NCBI GenBank assembly: GCA_945486175.1
Contig: CALYTA010000045.1
Coordinates: 1 to 7,230 of the forward strand
Length of the DNA stretch: 7,230 nucleotides
Reading direction: 5' to 3'
From: an uncultured Clostridia bacterium
Lineage (GTDB): Bacteria > Bacillota > Clostridia > Oscillospirales > Butyricicoccaceae
Within the stretch, counting starts at the first letter, position 1. Each line of letters begins with the position of its first letter. The notes beneath the pieces were generated by a model that was not told the DNA's origin, did not search any database, and worked only from the letters and a program-made list of their open reading frames with translations. A program made the position numbers and the translations under genes. Shown piece by piece: positions 1 to 5,038 of the stretch.

Positions 1-43
1 TCAGCCTGCCCTGTTCTATTAGGGAGTTGGTGTCGTGCTTCGG

Positions 44-1543
44 CTAGCCTGTCGTGTAAGTGTCGGAATGAATATAGGAAATTTCCTTCAGCTTGAGGGA
101 GCTTTCGAGCGATGCGCCGTAGTCGATGCCGCGGCCGATGACAAAGACATGATCCTTGTCGGAATGCTGCTTTGCAAGCGCCTTGAGTGCTTCCTCATCG
201 GCGAACAGGCTTTCCAGCTGCTCCGGCAGGGCTTCCAGCGCGGTGAGCAGCTTTGCAGCGGTTTCCGGTGCGATGGTCTGACGGATCTTGCCGAATTTGA
301 GGGCAATCAGGTACAGGACAGCCAGCTGTGTGCTGTAGCCCTTGGTGGTAGCAACAGCGATTTCCGGGCCTGCCATGGTGTACAGGACATCATCGCTCTC
401 GCGGGCAATCGAGCTGCCGACTGCGTTGACGATGGACAGGACATGGACATCGTTTGCCTTTGCTTCGCGCAGTGCTGCCAGCGTATCAGCGGTTTCACCC
501 GACTGGCTGATGGTGATGCACAGGTCATTGCGGCTGAGGATCGGACGGCGGTACCGGAATTCGGATGCCAGATCGACCTCGACCGGGATGCGGGTCAGCT
601 CTTCAATGACATATTTGCCGACGATGCCTGCATGCCAGGCGGAGCCGCAGGCAACAATATGGATGCGGCCGATATTTTTGATCTGCTCTTCGGTCAGGCG
701 GATTTTGTCCAGACGGATGTCGCCGTTGTGGATGCGCGAGCCGATGCAGGTGCGCAGGGCATTCGGCTGCTCCTTGATTTCCTTCATCATGAAGTAATCA
801 TAGCCGCCCTTTTCTGCTGCGGAAATGTCATAATCGACGGTGTAAACGTCGCGGTGGATCGGATTGCGGTCGGTATCCAGCAGCTCGACGGAATCTGCCT
901 TGATGATGGCGATTTCATTGTCGTTCAGCAGGTAATAGTTGCGGGTATGGTCGAGTACCGCCGGGATATCGGATGCGATATAGTTTTCATGCTCGCCGAG
1001 GCCGATAATCATCGGGCTGTCCTTGCGGACAGCAAGCAGGGTGTCCGGATAATCGGTGCACAGGATGCCAAGTGCATACGAACCGCGGATGCGGCTGATG
1101 ACCTTGATGAGTGTGCCGACCAGGTCGCCGTCATACAGCTTGTCGAACAGCTGTGCGACAACCTCGGTGTCGGTCTCCGAACGGAAGACAACACCCTGGG
1201 ATTCCAGCTCTTCCTTCAGCGGGATATAGTTTTCAATGATGCCGTTGTGTACAACGGTAATGCGTCCGCTCATGCTGGTGTGCGGATGGGAATTGATGTC
1301 ATTCGGTGCGCCGTGGGTTGCCCAGCGGGTATGGCCGATGCCCAGCGAGCCGGGGATGCCGCCGGCTGCGTCAACCTTTTCGCGCAGCGTTGCCAGACGG
1401 CCCTGCGACTTCATGGTGCGCACCTTGTCAGAAAAGACTGCAATTCCGGCAGAGTCATAGCCGCGGTATTCCAGCTTCTGAAGGCCTTCCAGCAGGAAGG
1501 GCGCCGCTTCATTGTAGCCTGCATAACCTACGATTCCACACAT
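44..1543 (-). CDS. glmS: Glutamine--fructose-6-phosphate aminotransferase (isomerizing), truncated by an internal stop near the window edge
   Basis: GlmS converts fructose-6-phosphate and glutamine to glucosamine-6-phosphate, the first committed step of UDP-GlcNAc and cell-wall synthesis in the cytosol. The N-terminal glutaminase domain (about residues 1-220) starts MCGIVGY with the Cys2 nucleophile and shows YRGYDSAG, HTRWATHG, NGIIENY and SETDTEV. The first SIS domain has VACGSAWHAG (298-306), SEFRYR and ISQSGET. The second SIS domain begins near 465 and keeps KLKE (484-487), whose Glu matches the isomerase catalytic Glu. The ATG is preceded by GGAGGT at 1552-1557 with 8-nt spacing. The visible product is 499 residues, whereas the family is about 600. 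The TAG at 44-46 sits where GELKHG is expected, and the frame continues beyond it with recognisable but altered GlmS sequence. So this is either a truncated allele or error-rich edge sequence. Identity is certain; integrity is not. Confidence 0.95.
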   Translation of the reverse strand: MCGIVGYAGYNEAAPFLLEGLQKLEYRGYDSAGIAVFSDKVRTMKSQGRLATLREKVDAAGGIPGSLGIGHTRWATHGAPNDINSHPHTSMSGRITVVHNGIIENYIPLKEELESQGVVFRSETDTEVVAQLFDKLYDGDLVGTLIKVISRIRGSYALGILCTDYPDTLLAVRKDSPMIIGLGEHENYIASDIPAVLDHTRNYYLLNDNEIAIIKADSVELLDTDRNPIHRDVYTVDYDISAAEKGGYDYFMMKEIKEQPNALRTCIGSRIHNGDIRLDKIRLTEEQIKNIGRIHIVACGSAWHAGIVGKYVIEELTRIPVEVDLASEFRYRRPILSRNDLCITISQSGETADTLAALREAKANDVHVLSIVNAVGSSIARESDDVLYTMAGPEIAVATTKGYSTQLAVLYLIALKFGKIRQTIAPETAAKLLTALEALPEQLESLFADEEALKALAKQHSDKDHVFVIGRGIDYGASLESSLKLKEISYIHSDTYTTG

Positions 1544-1576
1544 AGTTCATTACCTCCGAGGTATAAAGATTTGATT

Positions 1577-1730
1577 GGGACACAATTGCGTTTCCTTCTG
1601 TGCCTGCAGTTTCCCGCAGGGTTTGTAGAAACGCCTTCGCCCGCGTGTCCGGCCGGGCGGGAAGCATCCGCCGAATTTTCGATCACTTCCACCTCGTCAG
1701 CATACCCTGCACGGCAGCTCTGGCGCTTGG
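1577..1730 (-). promoter_or_regulatory. glmS ribozyme (glucosamine-6-phosphate-activated self-cleaving riboswitch)
   Basis: This RNA lies in the 5' leader of glmS. When glucosamine-6-phosphate binds as coenzyme, the RNA cuts itself and the message is degraded, so it is product feedback on GlmS. Read on the minus strand, the conserved core is present in order: AAGCGCCAGAGC at the cleavage site, GCTGACGAGG, GATCGAAAATTCGGCGGATG, then a GC-rich P3 arm. The predicted cut falls between A1727 and G1726. Visible pairings are GGAAG (1690-1686) with CTTCC (1664-1660), CGCCCG with CGGGCG in P3, CCTGC (1620-1616) with GCAGG (1607-1603) in P4, and GCGTTTC (1634-1628) with GAAACGC (1594-1588). A P3.1-type pseudoknot joins GGACAC (1650-1645) to GTGTCC (1583-1578). 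All parts of the class appear intact. The 3' end lies about 20 nt upstream of the glmS ribosome binding site. Confidence 0.96.
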
Positions 1731-1755
1731 TTCCGGGCTGGCAGAATTGCGTTTC
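1584..1755 (-). repeat. Two copies of an 11-nt sequence, GAAACGCAATT, in the glmS leader
   Basis: On the minus strand the copies lie at 1755-1745 (upstream of the cleavage site, in the leader hairpin) and 1594-1584 (the 3' strand of a ribozyme helix). Both contain GAAACGC, which is complementary to GCGTTTC at 1634-1628. The upstream copy could therefore in principle compete for that helix strand. The duplication is seen directly; the competition is inference. Confidence 0.7.
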
Positions 1756-1759
1756 TGCC
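1740..1759 (-). other. Hairpin in the glmS leader just upstream of the ribozyme cleavage site
   Basis: GGCAGAA and TTCTGCC form a perfect 7-bp stem with a 6-nt loop, about 12 nt 5' of the predicted cleavage point. It would belong to the short 5' fragment released on cleavage. Its role is unknown. The loop and 3' arm overlap an 11-nt sequence that also occurs inside the ribozyme (see the repeat entry). Confidence 0.55.
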
Positions 1760-1822
1760 GCGATGGTTTCGCCGTGTGCAGCGGCGCCGGATGGGAACCT
1801 GCCCACCCTCTTACACCGCAAT

Positions 1823-1851
1823 ATTATACCATGTAATATCCGAAATAGGAA
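1823..1851 (-). promoter_or_regulatory. glmS promoter, extended -10 type
   Basis: On the minus strand a perfect TATAAT (1828-1823) is preceded by TGG, giving the extended -10 form TGnTATAAT. With 17-bp spacing the -35 hexamer is TTCCTA (1851-1846), a poor match, which is common for extended -10 promoters. Transcription would start near 1816, giving a leader of about 270 nt that contains the ribozyme. Confidence 0.7.
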
Positions 1852-1852
1852 G

Positions 1853-1865
1853 GGCAATGATTGCC
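1853..1865. promoter_or_regulatory. Perfect inverted repeat GGCAATGATTGCC abutting the glmS -35 region
   Basis: Two 6-bp half-sites (GGCAAT and ATTGCC) are separated by one base. The repeat sits directly upstream of the -35 position of the glmS promoter and about 90 bp upstream of the rightward promoter. It could be an operator for either gene. No known regulator is recognised from the sequence and a chance palindrome is possible. Confidence 0.3.
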
Positions 1866-1955
1866 AATTTCCCGCAGGTGAGAGTATATGGCTTGTAAAA
1901 TATATCTATAAGGAGACTGAAACCACCAACATAAACCACAAAACTTCAACATCTA

Positions 1956-1984
1956 TTGACATTTTGTTCCCGGCGGTATATTGT
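1956..1984 (+). promoter_or_regulatory. Candidate promoter of the DUF445 gene cluster
   Basis: A perfect TTGACA -35 (1956-1961) is followed at 17 bp by TATTGT (1979-1984) or at 15 bp by TATATT (1977-1982). The surrounding DNA is AT-rich compared with the coding regions. It lies about 40 bp upstream of the first start codon and faces away from glmS. Confidence 0.6.
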
Positions 1985-2005
1985 GAATACAAATAAAAAT
2001 CAAAC

Positions 2006-2012
2006 GGAAGGA
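2006..2012 (+). promoter_or_regulatory. Ribosome binding site GGAAGGA with an ambiguous start (ATG 2017 or TTG 2024)
   Basis: The site lies 4 nt before an ATG at 2017-2019 and 11 nt before the TTG at 2024. The ATG is out of frame with the DUF445 protein and gives only six codons before TAG at 2035-2037. A T6 run (2020-2025) separates the two: with one T fewer, the ATG would be in frame. As read, the TTG is the only in-frame start that keeps the conserved N-terminus. Confidence 0.55.
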
Positions 2013-2023
2013 CTGAATGTTTT

Positions 2024-2917
2024 TTGACAGTACTTAGAATTCTATCCGGCCCGATTATCGGTGCCATCATCGGCTACTGTACCAACTATATTGCGGTAAA
2101 AATGCTGTTCCGCCCACTGCGTCCGGTGAAGCTGTTCGGCAGGCAGCTGCCGTTTACGCCGGGCATCATCCCCAAGGGGAAGGCACGGCTGGCGCGCGCC
2201 ATCGGCGGTGTTGTCGGCACACAGCTGCTGACGGAAGATGACCTGAAGCAGTCGCTGCTGAATGACAGCGTGACGGACAGCCTGCGCCGCAGCATTGACG
2301 GCGCACTGGAGAGCAAAGCGGATGTCACGCTGAGGGAAGCCTGCTGCAAAGCGGTTGATGAGACAAAATATGATGCGGGAAGCGCAGTCATGCAGGAAAA
2401 ACTCGCGGAAACGCTTGCGGACCGCGTCAATGACATGCAGCTGGGCGATACCATCGCACAGCAGGTGCTCGAAGCAGTGCGGCAGAAGGTATCCGGCTCG
2501 CTCATCGGCATGATGCTCAGCGGCGATATGCTGGACAGCTTTGCCGGCCCGATCCGCGACGGCGTAGACAGTTATTTACAGGGAAATGCCTATGCGCTGC
2601 TGTATCCGCAGGTCACAAAGCTGTGGGGCGAGGCAGAACAGAAGAACATCGGCGACGTCAATGCGCTGCTGACGGAAGCAGGCGTTTCCCTGACCGATAT
2701 TGTGCTCCATGTATATGAAGCTGTTGTTTCGGAAAAGGCGGCAGGCATCCTGCAATCACTCGACCTCGGCGGCATTGCGGAGCAGAAGGTAAATGCGATG
2801 CAGCCGGAGGAGCTGGAACAGCTGGTGCTGTCCGTTATGAAAAAGGAGCTGAATGCAGTCGTGAGCCTCGGCGCACTGGTCGGCTTTATCCTCGGACTGC
2901 TCAACCTGATTTTCTAA
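2024..2917 (+). CDS. DUF445 (YheB-like) family membrane protein
   Basis: Function is unknown. The 297-residue protein matches the DUF445 family in layout. The N-terminal hydrophobic segment (about 5-25) leads into GYCTNYIAVKMLFRP, followed by LPFTPGIIPKGKARLA (42-57), both hallmarks of the family. A long soluble, helix-rich, charged middle follows. The end is a second hydrophobic segment (about 277-297, SLGALVGFILGLLN) that finishes at the last residues. This suggests a protein held in the membrane by both ends. It is somewhat shorter than the roughly 380-residue Bacillus YheB. The TTG start is chosen because no other in-frame start precedes the conserved N-terminal segment. It is the first gene of a rightward unit, with 46 bp to the next gene and no terminator between. 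The nearby T6 tract makes the exact start uncertain. Confidence 0.88.
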   Translation: MTVLRILSGPIIGAIIGYCTNYIAVKMLFRPLRPVKLFGRQLPFTPGIIPKGKARLARAIGGVVGTQLLTEDDLKQSLLNDSVTDSLRRSIDGALESKADVTLREACCKAVDETKYDAGSAVMQEKLAETLADRVNDMQLGDTIAQQVLEAVRQKVSGSLIGMMLSGDMLDSFAGPIRDGVDSYLQGNAYALLYPQVTKLWGEAEQKNIGDVNALLTEAGVSLTDIVLHVYEAVVSEKAAGILQSLDLGGIAEQKVNAMQPEELEQLVLSVMKKELNAVVSLGALVGFILGLLNLIF

Positions 2918-2963
2918 GGCGTATCTGAAAAGTCGAAAATTCTGACACGGGAGGAATTGGGAA

Positions 2964-3293
2964 ATGTTTGAAGAAGAACTGCGCGGACGGGCGGTGCTCA
3001 TCTGGCTGGATGACAACGCACCGGTGCTCAAAACTGATTATCTGGAAGAAATGATGATGCAGGCGCCGCAGGCGACGCTGGCACAGACCGCGCAGTCGGT
3101 CGCACGGCAGTTCGGCCTGACCGGCACACATTGGACACTGTGTAGCTGTTCATTCGGAAAGGAAGGCGCACAGACGCATCCGGTTTCCGATGCGCAGATG
3201 CTCGGCGAGCTGCGGCTGCCGATGACACTGGCACTGATCGATGACGAGGACATGCAGAAGCAGTGCCATGCACTGGCGCAAGGCAACGCGTGA
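2964..3293 (+). CDS. Hypothetical protein, 109 residues
   Basis: I do not recognise a family. The start is well supported by GGGAGGA at 2949-2955 with 8-nt spacing. The protein is soluble-looking and acidic at the N-terminus (MFEEELRG). It has no signal peptide or membrane segment, a Met-rich patch (EEMMMQ, about 28-33) and one Cys-x-Cys (LCSCSFG, about 59-65). The pattern of a hydrophobic stretch near the start (AVLIWLDDNAP) and another near the end (LPMTLALIDDED) suggests a compact alpha/beta fold, but this is a guess. The stop codon is 13 bp before the next gene and overlaps that gene's ribosome binding site by one base, so translation of the two is probably coupled. Codon use resembles the neighbours, with no sign of transfer. 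Confidence 0.8.
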   Translation: MFEEELRGRAVLIWLDDNAPVLKTDYLEEMMMQAPQATLAQTAQSVARQFGLTGTHWTLCSCSFGKEGAQTHPVSDAQMLGELRLPMTLALIDDEDMQKQCHALAQGNA

Positions 3294-3306
3294 AAGGAGA
3301 GCGGCT

Positions 3307-3888
3307 ATGAAATATGTTGAACTCCATATTCCCGCACTGGCGGAGCCGGAAAACCAGCCCAAATGGATGCGCCATTTGGGAACGGTCAACCACCACCGCA
3401 TGCTGGTCTGCCGCCATTGCTTCCGTCTGGGCTTATACCGGCAGGGACTGATGCATGACCTGTCCAAGTACAATCCCGTGGAATTTCTCGTCGGTGCGAA
3501 ATATTACCAGGGCTTCCAGAGCCCGAACAATGCCGAACGCATGGACCGCGGCTACAGCAGCGCATGGCTGCACCACAAGGGCCGCAACAAGCACCATCTG
3601 GAATACTGGATTGACTATTCCCTCGGTGAGGAAAGCCCGCTTGCCGGTATGAAAATGCCGGTGGAATATGTCGCGGAGATGTTCTGCGACCGCGTCGCGG
3701 CGAGCAAGACCTATCTCGGCGACAAATACACCGACGGCGCGCCGCTGGCATATTATGAGAAATCCAAGTCGCATTACCTCATGCATCCGGAGACACGCGC
3801 ACTGCTCGAGCAGATGCTCATGATGCTCGCGGAACAGGGCGAGGAGCGGACATTCAACTATATCCGCTATCATATTCTGAAAAAATAA
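3307..3888 (+). CDS. DUF5662 family protein
   Basis: This 193-residue protein fits the DUF5662 family, whose biochemical role is not established. Typical features in order are VNHHRML (27-33), LMHDLSKYNPVEF (48-60), YYQGFQSP (66-73), GYSSAWLHHKGRNKHHLEYW (82-101) and FCDRVAASKTYLGDKY (126-141). The many paired His and Asp residues (H50-D51, H89-H90, H96-H97, D128) resemble a metal-binding, HD-like helical arrangement; that is inference from spacing. The ATG at 3307 is chosen over an in-frame ATG at 3241 because AAAGGAGA (3293-3300) lies 6 nt before it. In addition, the upstream extension overlaps the previous gene and is low-quality sequence. It is the last gene of the unit and is followed at once by a strong terminator. 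It is a cytosolic protein with no membrane segment. Confidence 0.88.
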   Translation: MKYVELHIPALAEPENQPKWMRHLGTVNHHRMLVCRHCFRLGLYRQGLMHDLSKYNPVEFLVGAKYYQGFQSPNNAERMDRGYSSAWLHHKGRNKHHLEYWIDYSLGEESPLAGMKMPVEYVAEMFCDRVAASKTYLGDKYTDGAPLAYYEKSKSHYLMHPETRALLEQMLMMLAEQGEERTFNYIRYHILKK

Positions 3889-3903
3889 GAGAAAAATAAA
3901 ACG

Positions 3904-3929
3904 AAAGGCACGGGAAACCGTGCCTTTTT
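3904..3929 (+). terminator. Rho-independent terminator of the DUF445-DUF5662 unit
   Basis: AAAGGCACGG (3904-3913) pairs perfectly with CCGTGCCTTT (3918-3927) around a GAAA tetraloop, followed by a T run ending at 3929. It begins 15 bp after the DUF5662 stop. Confidence 0.92.
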
Positions 3930-3933
3930 CCGT

Positions 3934-3964
3934 AAAAAAGGCTCCCTGCTATGAGGGAGCCTTT
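3934..3964 (-). terminator. Rho-independent terminator of the Cof-type HAD gene
   Basis: An 11-bp perfect stem (AAAGGCTCCCT at 3937-3947 with AGGGAGCCTTT at 3954-3964) has a 6-nt loop. Read on the minus strand it is followed by a six-T run (3939-3934), whereas the plus-strand side is followed by GGGG. It therefore serves the leftward gene, ending 40 bp after its stop and back to back with the rightward terminator. Confidence 0.9.
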
Positions 3965-4004
3965 GGGGTATGCGATAACAGCGACAGGGCAATGTACAAC
4001 AGGC

Positions 4005-4850
4005 TTACGCACCGGGCTGCAGGATATACCGCTCAATTGCCCGGCTGACGCCATGGTTGTCGTTGGTGTCCGTCGTGACGTCTGCAAGCGCGCGGATATG
4101 TTCCGGCGCATTCGCCATGGCGACACCCAGTCCGGCGGCCTGCAGCATGGTGCGGTCATTGTCGCTGTCGCCGCATGCCATGACCTGTCCGGCAGTCAGG
4201 CCGAGATGCTTTGCCAGCTCCAGCAGCGCGGTGCCCTTGTCCGTGCCCTTGGCGTTGATTTCAATGTTTTTCAGGCCGCAGAACACCGATGCCTCTGCTT
4301 CATACAGGCCGGTTTTCTGCATGTCCGTCAGCCATGCGTCGAGGTCACGCGCATCGCCGTAGACAATCGCCTTGAAGATGGTCTCACCGGACAGCGCGCG
4401 CCACTGCTCCGGGGCATCCACATAACGATAGTGGGAAAAATCGATGGAGACACGGCCGCGGGCACGGGCGATTTCATCAAAAAATGCCTTGCATTTTGCG
4501 CCGTACCAGATGGTGCGCTCACCGTAGAAGCTCGGTTCCACGCCGTGCTTTTCGCACAGCGTCAGCAGCATATCGATGTGCTCCGGTGTCATCGTGTGGC
4601 GGTAGATGGTTTCACCGGCGGCAGAAGTAATGCGCGCGCCGTTTTCCGTGATAATCCAGTCGACGCCGCCGGCTGCCTTTGCATGCGAAGCGGAATCGAG
4701 CGTGGAGCGCCCGGTGCACAGGGCAGCGGCAACGCCCGCCTGCCGCGCCTGCTGGAGCGCATTGCGTTCGGATTCATGTACCTGGCTGTCTGTGCCGAGC
4801 AGCGTGCCGTCCAGATCCAGCCCGATGAGCTTGATAGGGGAAGAGGTCAT
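4005..4850 (-). CDS. Cof-type HAD-IIB family hydrolase
   Basis: This is a predicted cytosolic phosphatase of the haloacid dehalogenase superfamily, subclass IIB (Cof/YbiV/YidA type). These enzymes usually hydrolyse sugar phosphates or other small phosphometabolites; the substrate here cannot be told from sequence. All four motifs are present in 281 residues, close to the usual size. Motif I is LDLDGTLL (nucleophile D12, acid D14) and motif II is CTGR (T46). The motif III Lys is K205 in KGTDKGTAL, and motif IV is GDSDND (227-232), followed by the late family signature NDNHGV (263-268). The C2-type cap lies between about 85 and 190. The ATG at 4850 is chosen because the HAD core starts 8 residues later, even though its ribosome binding site (AAGGTG, about 10 nt upstream) is only moderate. 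The gene is monocistronic, with its own promoter and terminator. Confidence 0.93.
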   Translation of the reverse strand: MTSSPIKLIGLDLDGTLLGTDSQVHESERNALQQARQAGVAAALCTGRSTLDSASHAKAAGGVDWIITENGARITSAAGETIYRHTMTPEHIDMLLTLCEKHGVEPSFYGERTIWYGAKCKAFFDEIARARGRVSIDFSHYRYVDAPEQWRALSGETIFKAIVYGDARDLDAWLTDMQKTGLYEAEASVFCGLKNIEINAKGTDKGTALLELAKHLGLTAGQVMACGDSDNDRTMLQAAGLGVAMANAPEHIRALADVTTDTNDNHGVSRAIERYILQPGA

Positions 4851-4898
4851 TTTTACAGTCACCTTTTTTATAAAATTGCGGATGGAAATTACGGCTTC

Positions 4899-4928
4899 AT
4901 TATAGCATGGCGCTTTCCGGCGTGTAAA
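4899..4928 (-). promoter_or_regulatory. Promoter of the Cof-type HAD gene
   Basis: On the minus strand TTTACA (4928-4923) is separated by 18 bp from a perfect TATAAT (4904-4899), which is also preceded by TGC, the extended -10 signature. Transcription would start about 40 bp before the ATG. Confidence 0.75.
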
Positions 4929-4995
4929 GCAGAGAAATCGGGCAAAAAACGGCGATGCTTTGTGAAATTTGGTAGAAATCTGACGATTTATGCGG

Positions 4996-5001
4996 TATAC
5001 T
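4996..5001 (+). promoter_or_regulatory. Candidate -10 element of the NagZ-like gene
   Basis: TATACT lies about 38 bp before the start codon, in the 188-bp divergent region shared with the HAD gene. No good -35 hexamer is seen: TAGAAA at 17 bp is poor and TTGGTA at 4969 is too far. The gene may depend on an activator or another sigma factor, or the assignment may be wrong. Confidence 0.35.
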
Positions 5002-5038
5002 GGGAGAGGAACGACTGTGACAGGAGGGGAACATCCGT

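Noticed and set aside
1528..1857. A 109-residue open frame on the minus strand upstream of glmS
   Set aside because: It is the ribozyme and leader read as codons. It overlaps the glmS start and its only candidate start is at the promoter.
1888..1911. A possible leader peptide (ATG, seven codons, TAA) preceded by AGGTGA
   Set aside because: It lies upstream of the TTGACA promoter that best fits the DUF445 cluster, so it would need another promoter. The only candidate (TTGCCA 1861, TATATG 1885) overlaps the ATG itself. Probably chance.
35..1996. A 653-residue open frame on the plus strand
   Set aside because: It runs opposite glmS and through the ribozyme and both promoters. Its translation shows no domain and is rich in Cys, Asp and Ala, as expected for the complement of GC-biased codons. 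The minus-strand frame has unmistakable GlmS motifs.
4933..4980. AGAAATC repeated at 4933-4939 and 4974-4980 in the divergent promoter region
   Set aside because: A 7-mer repeated once in AT-rich intergenic DNA is expected by chance, and there is no third copy or symmetry to suggest a regulator site.
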